From: Schlesneria paludicola DSM 18645
Lineage (GTDB): Bacteria > Planctomycetota > Planctomycetia > Planctomycetales > Planctomycetaceae
Direction: 5' to 3'
DNA length: 40,398 bases
NCBI GenBank assembly: GCA_945862235.1
Contig: CAMAYU010000032.1
Span: forward strand, 1 to 40,398
Each line of letters begins with the position of its first letter. Within the stretch, counting starts at the first letter, position 1. The position numbers and the translations under genes are program-made. Shown piece by piece: positions 24,469 to 33,251 of this stretch. A model generated the notes under the pieces. The model saw only the letters and a list, made by a program, of their open reading frames with translations. It ran no database searches and was not told the DNA's origin.

Positions 24469-25517
24469 CGCGCCTTTCCCTTTCGAGGTTGCGCGGGCGT
24501 CAACGCATCCGCCGGACGGTCTTCGCTCGCTTCGAGAGCGGCTTGAATTCGCTGTCTCGGTTGCTCGGGCTGCAAGGCATCAGCGGGGGCCTCGATAAAT
24601 TCTTGGATCGCATCCTCATACTCGACGGCGGCATCCAAGCCCCCCCCCCCGGCGAACATATTTTGGAAGGTTCTCACTCTATTCAAAATGCCGCTCTTGT
24701 TGCCCTTCGGCTCATCAATCACACCGGTCTGCACGAGGCGAGCTTTCACGCTGCGACCTTGATTGAGCTGAGGCTGCAGCGGCTTCCACTGGCGGTCGTC
24801 GAACCGCGGCTTGACCCTCCTGATGGAGAGTTGCGCCAGCCGGTACAGCACCAGGTAATTGTCGTACCGGCCGAAGATGTGCAGCGGTTGAGTCTCCTCG
24901 ACCAACAGCTTGAGCAGCGCGTCGTGCTGCTCGCTTCGCAGCGCGACCGTGTTGCTGATCGTGATCAGCGAGGTTTCAATCGTGGCTCGATAGCGGAACC
25001 GCCGACGCTCTTCGACGACGACGCGGTACTGAGCCTGCTGCTCGTCGGTCAAAGTCTTGCGCAGTGACTTGCCAAACAGCGAGGCATCACCGAACAGCCC
25101 CGCCTGCGGCTTCTGTTGCAGCGGGCTGATCTCCTGCCAGATGTTTTGGAACGCGTTCTGATCCTTTCTCACCGCGAGAAACTTCTTGCGAACGACTTCC
25201 ACGTCATCGAAGAACCGCTTCATGTCGCTCCGCGCGGTGAGCGTCATTTTTTTCTGTTGCTCGTCGATGAGCTGGCAGCCCCGCACGAGTTCATCGACCT
25301 TAAGCTTCAGTTCCGAAGCGATCCGCGCCCGCCCCGCTGCCGGTCCCTGCACTGGCTTGGCCGCCCCTTGCTTGACGACTTTCGGTTCCGCTTTGGCTAG
25401 CTTCGCCACGACGGCTGGCTTCGCCTTGAGCTTCGGCTCGTCGGCCCGACCAGCACCGGGAACGAGGGTGACGGCGAGCATGGCGATCGACGATGCACTA
25501 CAGAGAGTTGTCTTCAT
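24465..25517 (-). CDS. Hypothetical exported protein (planctomycete operon member)
   Basis: A 350-residue protein with a signal peptide (MKTTLCSASSIAMLAVTLVP, cleavage near GRADEP). An Ala/Lys/Pro-rich linker, then a mostly helical body with many charged residues (VDELVRGCQLIDEQQKKM, FFDDVEVVRKKF, LTDEQQAQYRVVVEERRRFRYR) and a Pro/Gln-rich tail follow. The LTDEQQAQY segment is reminiscent of periplasmic metal-sensor (CpxP/Spy-like) helices, but no family can be assigned. Its ATG overlaps the true end of the upstream pseudogene by 20 bases, and its TGA overlaps the ATG of the toroid gene, so all belong to one operon. An 11-base G-run within codons about 290-293 could cause slippage. Confidence 0.72.
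   Translation of the reverse strand: MKTTLCSASSIAMLAVTLVPGAGRADEPKLKAKPAVVAKLAKAEPKVVKQGAAKPVQGPAAGRARIASELKLKVDELVRGCQLIDEQQKKMTLTARSDMKRFFDDVEVVRKKFLAVRKDQNAFQNIWQEISPLQQKPQAGLFGDASLFGKSLRKTLTDEQQAQYRVVVEERRRFRYRATIETSLITISNTVALRSEQHDALLKLLVEETQPLHIFGRYDNYLVLYRLAQLSIRRVKPRFDDRQWKPLQPQLNQGRSVKARLVQTGVIDEPKGNKSGILNRVRTFQNMFAGGGGLDAAVEYEDAIQEFIEAPADALQPEQPRQRIQAALEASEDRPADALTPAQPRKGKAR
24640..24650. repeat. 11-base C/G homopolymer in a coding frame
   Basis: Eleven consecutive C (G on the coding strand) encode part of AGGGGLD. It is the longest homopolymer noticed in the window. It may be a slippage site or a sequencing-error hotspot. Confidence 0.8.
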
Positions 25518-27150
25518 TCGTGCTTGCCCCTTGCTCGACCTTGTTCAGCAGAGCGATCTCCTTGGCGAACTCTTCCTCGCCATCGGGCAAGTCGATGATG
25601 CGTATATTCAGTTTGGCGACGCGCTCGGCCAACTCGTGCTGAGTCAGGCTGAGTCAGGCTGAGTTGCTCCGCGCGCTTCGTGAACTCGGCCTTTGCCAAT
25701 GCGGGACGAGCCTGTTCGGCGACGCGAGTCTCTTCGCGCAGATTGACCTCGGCCTCCAAGATGTGCATCGCTTCCAAGACGAACGACGGCGGCAAACTGC
25801 TCTTCGATTTGCAGCCGGGGCACTTGCCCGCACAGGCGGGATCGACCAAATCATCAGCCCAGCGTTCCATCGTGTCCGACCAGAACTCGGCCTAAGCCAT
25901 CGACAGACCGGTCTCGACATTCACGTCGTCACTCAGTTGTCGCAGGCTGCCGACGGCATCCTGTTCGCGCATCTCATCCAAGACCGTCTTGAACCGCTGC
26001 ATGTGTCGCCGCTCAAAGTACGCCTGCATGTCATCCATGATGTTCGAGAGGTCTTGGCTGCTCTTCGTCTTCTGCTTCGAGACCTCATCGAGAACCAGCT
26101 TCGCCGCGCCGCCCGATTCGCCGCGCAGACCAAACGTCCCGCCGACTTGATCGTTGATCTTCCCGGCGATGACGTACTGCTGCCGCGCCGCCGCCTCTAG
26201 CTACTTCACGAGCGTGCTTCCCTCCAGATTGGTCAGCACTTTGTCCAGCTCTTCCGCGATCTTGTCGAACTCGGCCAGCAAATCTTGTTGAGCCGTGATT
26301 GCTTCATCGAGCTTACCACTTGCGGGTGGCGGAGGCTGTTTTTTCGCACCGCTTCCCGCGACCGTCGTCACCCGCAGCGTGAGCCTTGGCTTCGATTAGC
26401 TCTTGCTCGGTGCTTCCTCTTCGCCGTCCGCTTTTTTGCCGGGCTGTTGTGACGATTCTTTATCGACGACGATCGGAACGACTGGCTGCGGCGGTGAGGG
26501 TTCACCAGGCTTTCGGGCTCCCGGTCGCGTGTCGCGGATTTGACCGGCGGCCGGTGCGGGCTTCGCGGGCGAGTTCGCAGCAACAACCAGAGCTTGCGAC
26601 GACTGCTTCAACAGGTCGGCCACGTTCGGCATCCGGTTCCCCGAGATGTCCTTCAGAATCTGGAGCATCTCGGCCCACTTCTCCAAATGGCCGACGCCGA
26701 ACTCGGGGTTCCGCATCGCCTGACGAACCCGTTCCTCGCCACCGTTCACGAGTCCCGTCAGCCGTCGTCCGTTGGTTCGTTCGGCGGCCGATTGAGCCTC
26801 GATTTTGCGACAATTGTCCGGCTCATCGAGTTCTTCCGCCGTGAGCAATCGCAGTTGCTGGTTTGTGTGATGGAGCTGCATCTCGCGATCGCGGACTTCG
26901 TGCGACTGGCGATTCCATTTGCTCAGTCGCTCGGTGATCCAGATCGAATGCTGATCGGCACTCAGGACATACAGCATGTAACTGGGCGAGTATGTGCGCG
27001 ACCGGCTGGGGAAGTCGTCTTCCACGAACAGCCGTAAGTTCAGCGGCTACGGTTCGATGCCCAGCGTCTTCGCGCTGAAGGTGCCGACCAGTTCGAGCAG
27101 CGCCTTATCGGTCGCTCCCGCCGCGAGGATCTGTTCCCCGGCCGACTGAA
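25498..27150 (-). pseudogene. Large helical protein of a planctomycete operon; 5'-truncated, four in-frame stops and one frameshift
   Basis: One reading frame runs from about 27150 to 25650 with TAG at 27047, TAA at 26396, TAG at 26201 and TAG at 25892 (lowest coordinate of each). At 25641-25660 a 10-bp tandem duplication shifts the frame; removing one copy restores QHELAERVAKLNIRIIDLPD and a natural end at TAG 25498. The product would be a long, charged, helical protein: LRLFVEDDFPSRS, HSIWITERLSKWNRQSHEV, GVGHLEKWAEMLQILKDISG, a Pro-rich linker, then more helices and a CPGCKSKS knuckle. It resembles large helical proteins I associate with planctomycete MoxR/DUF58/DUF4175-type operons (inference). 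Gln fits each stop by a single C-to-T change. An IS630 fragment begins where the 5' part ends, so insertion probably removed the start. Confidence 0.75.
25641..25660. repeat. 10-bp tandem duplication that shifts the frame
   Basis: GAGTCAGGCT occurs twice in a row. Deleting one copy rejoins the coding frame on the minus strand, so this is a direct record of a duplication mutation. Confidence 0.9.
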
Positions 27151-27151
27151 G

Positions 27152-27640
27152 ACACTGACGCCCGATTACAAACGCAATGGCACGACGACGCTGTTTGCCG
27201 CCATCGAACTGGCGCACGGCAGGATCATTGTCAAGTGCCTGCCACAGCACCGCGATCAAGAATGGATCAGGTTCCTGAAGAAGATCGACGCCGAGACGCC
27301 GCCGAACCTGGATCTGCATTTGATCGTCGATAACTACGCCACGCAAAAGCATCCCAACGTCGTGAAGTGGCTGAAACGTCACCGGCGATTTCACCTCCAC
27401 TTCACGCCCACCTGCAGCTCGTGGCTGAACGTGATCGAACGCTGGTTCCGAGACATCACCCAAGACCGCATCCGCAACGGCGTGTTCCGGAGCGTGGCCG
27501 AATTGGAGCAGGCAATCCGCGACTACATCGCACATCACAACGCCCACCCGAAAACATTCGTTTGGACCAAGAAAGCGGAAGACATGCTCGCCAAAGTCGC
27601 GCGTGCCCGATCCGCACTCAATAAGATCCCATCTGAGTGA
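27152..27640 (+). mobile_element. IS630-family transposase, C-terminal fragment
   Basis: About 163 codons, ending in TGA at 27638-27640. [20 protein letters not shown] opens it. The second Asp of the DDE site is in [12 protein letters not shown] and the Glu in [11 protein letters not shown], followed by the [20 protein letters not shown] tail that is standard for IS630 transposases. The N-terminal DNA-binding half and the first Asp are missing, so it cannot move. Its left end abuts the truncated operon pseudogene. No complete terminal inverted repeats were found. An ATG inside (27320) would give only the last 106 residues. Confidence 0.85.
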
Positions 27641-27762
27641 GACGCTACACCAGCACTTGCTGTGTAAGGCCAGCCGAACAGAATGAACTAGTGCGCCTCT
27701 CACGGAGTTCTAGCACCAGCGGGGCTGATTGGGTAAGACGGGCAGCCGCAAGGAGGATTGCC

Positions 27763-27815
27763 ATGAAGTCTTACTCGATCGATTTGCGTGACCGATCAGA
27801 CTGGCAATTACAGGA
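27763..27815 (+). mobile_element. IS630-family transposase, N-terminal stub
   Basis: MKSYSIDLRDR after a strong AAGGAGGA ribosome-binding site matches the usual start of IS630 transposases (MKxYSxDLRxR). The match stops after about a dozen codons, where FG-GAP-type coding sequence begins in another frame. It may be the left end of a second copy or the rearranged start of the fragment at 27152-27640. Confidence 0.6.
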
Positions 27816-28093
27816 CATCGCCACATGCCGGCCGGGGCTTGGCCACCGGCGATTTGGATGGAGACGGAGATGAGGACATTGTGCTCTCGCATCAAAACGA
27901 GCCGGTGGAAATCTTGTCGAACGAGTCGCTCGAACGTGGCCATTCACTGGTCGTGCGCGGGATCGGAGCCTTGGCCATCGCCGAAGTGCAAGACCGAAAG
28001 CTGATGCTCCAGATTCGCAGCAGTACCAGCTATGCTTCGTCGATCGATACCCGACTGTTGTTTGGCTGCGGTGCCGCTCGAGTTGTCGATTGA
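27800..28093 (+). pseudogene. FG-GAP/ASPIC-UnbV protein fragment
   Basis: The frame gives RGLATGDLDGDGDEDIVLSH, then QNEPVEILSNES, then a compressed C-terminal part ending SYASSIDTRLLFGCGAARVVD and TGA. The first part is an FG-GAP repeat and the last part matches ASPIC/UnbV domains. The middle of the UnbV domain appears deleted, and everything upstream is lost at the IS630 stub. A full-length relative is encoded at 29802-32429. It is a remnant and unlikely to be functional. An open frame from a start at 27788 exists but would read through IS sequence. Confidence 0.65.
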
Positions 28094-28333
28094 GTTAATC
28101 GTCACTTGGACATCAGGGCGCTCGATCCGGTTGACAAACGCTCCCAGCGATCAGATCGTGACGGTGCTTGAACCAGATGCTCTGCGAGGCGACGGCACCT
28201 GCCCGTGAAGGTGATTCCGCAGCGGGCGAGCAATGATCGGCTGCACAGGCAACTGTAAAACGACGATCTGAAGTCGTCAGCGGCCACGACGCAATTGTCT
28301 CGGGTGCGATTTGTCTGCGTAAGGGCATGACCT

Positions 28334-29545
28334 GTGGATAGTCGAGTGCTGAGATTCATGGTGAGTGCGTTGGTCGTGTCCGGCCTACTCGTGGGCGTGA
28401 GCCTGTTGGCAATGAGGTTTTTCCGTCCGTCGAATTTGACGCTTGCCGAAGGACTGCGCCGAGTCGAGAACGTCGATGCCGAGGGTGTCGATCTGGTTGA
28501 GCAGGCCCTCCTGCGGAGCGGAGCCCGGGACGAAGCGGCTGTTGTAAGAAGTGCGTGGCTGGTTCGTCGCGCTCAATACCGGCAGGTGCTGGATCGCCTG
28601 ACACCCGACATGATTGCGGGGCCATTGAGGCCACACGTGCTGCGACTGGCGGGTGAATGCCTGTTTAAACTCGGCCAGTTCGATCGGGCTGAGCCGCTAC
28701 TCATCCAGTTGGTGGCCGAACATCCCGACGAAGTCGATGCCCACCGATTCCTCGCAGCAATGTTCTACGATCTCGGTGCGCCCGACTTGGCACTGAGAGC
28801 CCTGAATCAAGTTGTCAGGTTGAAACCGCTCGATTACCGACCGCACCACTTGGCGGGAACCATCCTGACAGACAACGAAAATTTCGTGATGGCGGCGAAG
28901 GAGCTTCGGCTCAGCCTTTTGAAGTCCCCACCCGAAGAAGTCCGACAGTTGATACAAGGAGAGTTGGCACACGTCTTGATTAGTCTTCGAGACTTTCAAG
29001 GAGCGCTGGATGCGCTGTCGGGCATCCAGCCGTCTCCCGCTACCGACAACCAGCGAGCCGAGTGTTTTTGGAGTCTAGGCGAGGTACTGAAAGCCGACCA
29101 GTTGGTGGATGCAGTACTGGCCAACAATCCAGAGCATGTGAATTCACTCAAGCTCAAAGCCCGATTCCTCGAGGATGCGGGAAAGGGAGAGCAGGCCTTG
29201 AAATTGTTGAAGAAATCGCTGGTAACAGAGCCTTTCAATCTCAATGCGCGTTATCAGCTTTTGCAACTGTATGGCGTTCTAGGAAAAAACGAAGAGAGAG
29301 CCACCGAGTTAACCGAGTACAACCGGTATCGAGAACTACAAAGTCGATTGGTTGAACTCAATCAGCAGGCGAATGCAGATCCAGGTGCCGTCGCTCCCAG
29401 ACGCGAGTTGGTGGAAGTCTGTCAGGCGCTCGGCCGCCAGAAACTGGCCGACATGTGGCGGCGAGCTGCTGAATACTGTGATCGCCGTCAACATCCCCCA
29501 ATGACACCGAATGCCCCGCGGCCTTCGACCGACATCAAACCGTGA
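28334..29545 (+). CDS. TPR-repeat membrane-anchored protein
   Basis: A 403-residue protein with a GTG start. An N-terminal helix (FMVSALVVSGLLVGVSLLAM, residues 8-27) is probably an uncleaved anchor. Tetratricopeptide-like repeats follow, for example HVLRLAGECLFKLGQFDRAE, AHRFLAAMFYDLGAPDLALR, PHHLAGTILTDNENFVMAAK and SLKLKARFLEDAGKGEQALK. It should act as a protein-binding scaffold on the outer face of the inner membrane. In planctomycetes such TPR proteins are often encoded beside CRTAC1-like FG-GAP/UnbV proteins. Here a SCO1::CRTAC1 fusion lies convergent on the other strand and a UnbV fragment lies upstream, which fits. The 240-bp stretch before it (28094-28333) holds nothing recognisable. 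Confidence 0.82.
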   Translation: MDSRVLRFMVSALVVSGLLVGVSLLAMRFFRPSNLTLAEGLRRVENVDAEGVDLVEQALLRSGARDEAAVVRSAWLVRRAQYRQVLDRLTPDMIAGPLRPHVLRLAGECLFKLGQFDRAEPLLIQLVAEHPDEVDAHRFLAAMFYDLGAPDLALRALNQVVRLKPLDYRPHHLAGTILTDNENFVMAAKELRLSLLKSPPEEVRQLIQGELAHVLISLRDFQGALDALSGIQPSPATDNQRAECFWSLGEVLKADQLVDAVLANNPEHVNSLKLKARFLEDAGKGEQALKLLKKSLVTEPFNLNARYQLLQLYGVLGKNEERATELTEYNRYRELQSRLVELNQQANADPGAVAPRRELVEVCQALGRQKLADMWRRAAEYCDRRQHPPMTPNAPRPSTDIKP

Positions 29546-29801
29546 ACGACCGTCCCTCGCCATTCGTTACGACGCGATCACTATCAGGCTCGTTGAACCG
29601 TCCGAGAATCAACGAATCTACACGCTAACTCTTGGTCACAGTTCCATCGACCGTCGCAGCGAATGGGGAATGGTGTATCGGCGAAAAAGACTCTGTCATG
29701 AAGCGGAACAGAGGTTCATTCTGTATGGTCCAAACTTGGGGGGAGACGTCGCCGACGGGAATGCCGCGCATTTGATCGTTGAGCCGAACAAGATTCCTCC
29801 G

Positions 29802-32429
29802 TTACTTGACCTTGTCAGACGCCGCCTCAACTACGACCAATTGCTGATTGGTTTTGATCGGCCCGGCGATTTCCTGAGCCTGGCCGCCCAGCCATTGGAT
29901 CGACACCATGTCGACGGTATCGACGGAACCCAGTCCGAAATACAACGGCAGCAAACTCTGTGACAAATAACCGGACTGACCGTCGTGAACCTGGGTGAAG
30001 GTCTTCTCTCCGGCCATGACTTGAACCTTGGCCCCCAGCCCGTCCCTGTTCGAGCGTGTCCCCTGGAGTTGAACCTTGAGGTACCTCAAGTTGGAGGTTT
30101 TCTCACTCAGGTTACTGACCAGAACGAGCGGAGGACTGTTGAAGTCATTGGTCACGATGTCCAAGTCGCCATCCTGATCGACGTCGAACAAGACTGAGGA
30201 GCGCGATCCAAGCGCCGCCCACACGGCCACGCGACCGCTGCACCCCGCACACGCTTGGTGGTCCTTGTTGGCACCGGAACAATCGAGTTCAAACCAGGGG
30301 GTCGCAGTCTTGCGATCTCGTCGCGGCTCGACACCGAGGATGAATTCCGCATCGCGAAAACTCTGCCCTCCGTCATTGAGCAGTAACGAATTAGGATGGT
30401 AGCGAAATGGGTAGTTCATGCACGAAGTGATGAAGATGTCTTGATACCCATCCGCATTCAAATCGCCGACACTGTGCCCCCACGGCCAGTATGTCTCGAC
30501 GTTAATTTGGTCAGAGATCTCGCGGAACTCATCGCGTCCCTGTTTCTCATAAAAGGCATTTCCCAAGACATTGGCCCGAGGATCGCGACCGAGGAAGTAA
30601 GACTTGGGCATCACGTTGTCGGGTGGTTTGAGTTTCTCACGGGGACCGATGATTTCATCCTTCAGGTGCCACATGTCCGCATGCATGTTGGTCGTGAACA
30701 GGTCCATCAATGCATCGTTGTTGTAATCAAACGACTTGACGCACATGCCTCCCCACGAGGCGCGAGGGAACAGTTTCTGGCTGCGGAGTTCGAATCGTTT
30801 GCCCTCGACGTTTTCGAAGTACTCATCGTTTCCCTGCATGCTGACCACGTACAAGTCCACCCAACCGTCGTCGTTCGCATCCAGCGGCGTTGCGTCGCCG
30901 GACCAGTTCGCATGGAGCAGCCCGACCTCTTCGGAGACGTCTTGAAAACGATTGTCGCCCTCGTTGTGATACAGGATGCTACGTTCCGAAAGGTGTGGAA
31001 ACATGTGCCCCACGAACGCATCCGACCTGCCGACGAAGTAAGGCGACTCGTGTTTGACCGGATCGCCGCTGTAGGCCACGGTTTCGGTGGTGAATTTTCC
31101 AACATTGGTTACGAACAAGTCCAATCGTCCGTCGCGGTCGTAGTCGAAGAAGTCGGCACTGGAGGAGTGACCCTTATAGGCCAGTCCCGCTTCGGCACTA
31201 ATATCTTTGAATTCGCCCTTGCCGTCATTTTCAAACAGGACGTTGCCGTGGCGTGTCGTGGTGACGAACAGGTCCGGATCGCCATCGTTGTCCGTGTCGG
31301 CGAACGAGGCGGAGACTCCGACGCGGTCTTTCAACGCGAGTCCGGCGCGGTCGGTGATGTTCTCGAATCGCCCCTGGCCGAGGTTTCGCCACAATTCGTT
31401 GCCGCCGACCTGGCTAACAAAGTACAGGTCGTGCAAACCATCTCCATCGATGTCGGCGGCGGCGACACCGCTGGCATGGTCGTAATGGTTTCGTTTGAAG
31501 TCCCGGGCAGCGTCGGCGACGGCCCGATTCTGAAAGCGGATCCCACTCGACTCGATCCGGTCCTCAAACTGAAAGTTGTGAAACGCACCGATCTCAGCAG
31601 CCGTGGCGAGTTGGGCAACCCGACGTGGTTCCAACCAGGGCGGATCGAATACGTCGCTCGGCACACCGACCAGGGTTGGCTCGCCCGCAGTCGCCCTGAA
31701 CTCGGTGAGCAGCGACTGGATGTCCGACAGCAACTTGCGAATGTCGTCATCTGCCAGACCGTCATAGTATCCGCGAATTCTGGACTGTTCATCGACCAGA
31801 ATGAATCGCGGACTGTGTGTGATCGGCCCCGAGGAATCGTTGGCCGAACCCGAGACCGGCAGCTTGAACCCTTCCTTGCTGATCTGCCAGAGTTCCGGGC
31901 GCGATCCGGTGAGGAACTTCCAATGGACGGGGTCCGCATGGTGTGCCTCGGCGTATTCACTCAGACGAGTGACCGTATCGTTCTCCGGATCCACCGTGAA
32001 ACTGACGAGCCGAACTCGATCGCCATCGGGCCAACGCCGGGCACGCTGTTGAAGTTCTTCAAAACGCGCCGTCTGGCGAGGGCACGTTGCCGTGCATCGG
32101 GTGAACATGAAATTGGCGATCCAGATATGCCCCTTCAGATCCTGGCTGCCGCAAGCGGCACCCGTCTGATCGGTCAACGCAAATTCCGGCGATGCGAGCA
32201 GGATGGGTGGCGAAGTCGGTTTTGGACTCGGGTTGCCTTCGGGTGACGGGGCGTTGTTCGTCGCGACAGGCGGAGTGGTCGGCGGCTTTCCGACCGGACC
32301 GGTGACTTTCGATGTCTGCCGACTACAACCCATGAACGCGATGGTCATGAACAAGACCCAAAAGAGCGCGAACTTAACTCTGCCATGTTTTTGGCGGCTC
32401 AGGTCGGAGGATTGGTAGACGCGAATCAT
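29802..32429 (-). CDS. Fusion lipoprotein: SCO1/SenC copper chaperone domain plus CRTAC1-like FG-GAP/UnbV domains
   Basis: An 875-residue protein. The leader ends in a lipobox-like FMGC (Cys35). A Pro-rich linker precedes a SCO1 domain (about residues 78-245) with NFMFTRCTATCP (Cys112, Cys116), the FTVDPENDT motif and the distal His in THSPRFILVD (His205), so all copper ligands are present. Residues of about 290-760 carry FG-GAP repeats (DIDGDGLHDLYFVS, DTDNDGDPDLFVTT, DYDRDGRLDLFVTN, DVDQDGDLDIVTND), and residues of about 780-870 an ASPIC/UnbV domain (GTRSNRDGLGAKVQV...YFGLG). SCO proteins deliver copper or reduce thiols for the CuA site of cytochrome oxidase. The gene follows a COX2-like lipoprotein gene by 28 bp. 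The FG-GAP part may dock the chaperone on a partner. This fusion is unusual. Confidence 0.87.
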   Translation of the reverse strand: MIRVYQSSDLSRQKHGRVKFALFWVLFMTIAFMGCSRQTSKVTGPVGKPPTTPPVATNNAPSPEGNPSPKPTSPPILLASPEFALTDQTGAACGSQDLKGHIWIANFMFTRCTATCPRQTARFEELQQRARRWPDGDRVRLVSFTVDPENDTVTRLSEYAEAHHADPVHWKFLTGSRPELWQISKEGFKLPVSGSANDSSGPITHSPRFILVDEQSRIRGYYDGLADDDIRKLLSDIQSLLTEFRATAGEPTLVGVPSDVFDPPWLEPRRVAQLATAAEIGAFHNFQFEDRIESSGIRFQNRAVADAARDFKRNHYDHASGVAAADIDGDGLHDLYFVSQVGGNELWRNLGQGRFENITDRAGLALKDRVGVSASFADTDNDGDPDLFVTTTRHGNVLFENDGKGEFKDISAEAGLAYKGHSSSADFFDYDRDGRLDLFVTNVGKFTTETVAYSGDPVKHESPYFVGRSDAFVGHMFPHLSERSILYHNEGDNRFQDVSEEVGLLHANWSGDATPLDANDDGWVDLYVVSMQGNDEYFENVEGKRFELRSQKLFPRASWGGMCVKSFDYNNDALMDLFTTNMHADMWHLKDEIIGPREKLKPPDNVMPKSYFLGRDPRANVLGNAFYEKQGRDEFREISDQINVETYWPWGHSVGDLNADGYQDIFITSCMNYPFRYHPNSLLLNDGGQSFRDAEFILGVEPRRDRKTATPWFELDCSGANKDHQACAGCSGRVAVWAALGSRSSVLFDVDQDGDLDIVTNDFNSPPLVLVSNLSEKTSNLRYLKVQLQGTRSNRDGLGAKVQVMAGEKTFTQVHDGQSGYLSQSLLPLYFGLGSVDTVDMVSIQWLGGQAQEIAGPIKTNQQLVVVEAASDKVK

Positions 32430-32457
32430 GGGCTCGTTTTCTGTTTGAGGCGGGAAC

Positions 32458-33003
32458 TCACAACGGCTTCCGAGTGAATGGTCTATGGCTCTGCAGTTTG
32501 AGCCAGTTGAGAAAGTCTTCTCGCGGTTCGACGATCAGATGACCTTTCAACTCGGGATGCGGATCGCCACACAACTCATCACCCAGCAGGGCAAATTGTC
32601 CGGCTTCCCGGGGGTGAAACGACATCCGAAACTCGAGTGTGGGGATGGCCATCTCTTTTAATCCGAATTGCGGCACCTCCATGACATAGACATAGTCCAG
32701 ACTCTTCAGCAGCAGAACCACATCGGTCCCTTGGGGGACATGCACGTTGCGAACGGCCAACAGGTCGTCGTCTGTGGCGAGCAAGCCATCTGCACTGGGA
32801 TAGCGCACTTCCCAGCGATACTCGTGGCCCGTGACCTCGATGCAGTACGGTTCGTGGATGGCGGCCGGAATTGATGGCAAGCCGAGCGAAGTCGGCGACC
32901 GTGAGTCCGACACCGGATCGCTGGTGTTTGAGCATCCTGCAGAAACAGCCAGCAACACGGCGAAAGCAACAATCGGAAGGATGCGGACCAAAGTGGGAAG
33001 CAT
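32458..33003 (-). CDS. COX2-like cupredoxin lipoprotein with a degenerate CuA site
   Basis: A 181-residue lipoprotein (lipobox AVSAGC, Cys24). It has the periplasmic part of cytochrome c oxidase subunit II but not its two membrane helices: TGHEYRWEVRYPSAD, then VPQGTDVVLLLKSLDYVYVM, EVPQFGLKEMAIPT, and FALLGDELCGDPHPELKGHLIV. In the CuA consensus (CxxxCGxxHxxM plus an upstream His) only Cys145 and His149 remain. The first Cys is Gly141, Met is Leu152 and the upstream His is Tyr106. It therefore cannot hold a normal binuclear CuA centre. It may bind one copper, pass electrons in another way, or act only structurally. It is the first gene of a pair with the SCO1 fusion, which ties both to copper handling. 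Confidence 0.78.
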   Translation of the reverse strand: MLPTLVRILPIVAFAVLLAVSAGCSNTSDPVSDSRSPTSLGLPSIPAAIHEPYCIEVTGHEYRWEVRYPSADGLLATDDDLLAVRNVHVPQGTDVVLLLKSLDYVYVMEVPQFGLKEMAIPTLEFRMSFHPREAGQFALLGDELCGDPHPELKGHLIVEPREDFLNWLKLQSHRPFTRKPL

Positions 33004-33048
33004 TCAATTTCAGGTTGGTCAAGATTTTAGCCGTGACATTCTATCACA

Positions 33049-33251
33049 TGAAAATGAATTCGGCCCTGATCGGGATCAATGGCGAGTGGCAGCCGCTCAC
33101 CAAAGCCCGGTTCACCGCCGATACCAATCACGGCACCAACATTGACGCGGGGATCGACTCGAACCGTTTCTTCCTCGCGACGGGCGGCGACATCGGAAAT
33201 AAGACGGTCCCACTCCGAGAGCAGGTGGAGTTTGAAGACCAAAGCGATTGA
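33049..33251 (+). CDS. Short hypothetical ORF, possibly a gene remnant
   Basis: A 67-codon frame with the G/C-rich third positions seen in real genes here (INGEWQPLTKARFTADTNHG, DIGNKTVPLREQVEFEDQSD). No signal peptide, family or ribosome-binding site recognised. The divergent promoter region of the COX2-like gene must lie just left of it. The following 245 bases (33252-33496) show no feature. It could be the last piece of a lost larger gene. Confidence 0.35.

Noticed and set aside
23332..27150. Reassignment of TAG/TAA to glutamine in this organism
   Set aside because: nadD and the multicopper oxidase end in TAG, and several genes end in TAA, at sensible positions. The stops are confined to genes that also show truncation and a frameshift.
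28094..28333. Possible transposase-like frame on the minus strand before the TPR gene
   Set aside because: Short Arg/Ser-rich frames only; no DDE motif or terminal repeats could be matched.
30396..32246. A 616-codon plus-strand open frame
   Set aside because: Antisense to the SCO1::CRTAC1 fusion, which has clear domains. No motif in the plus frame.
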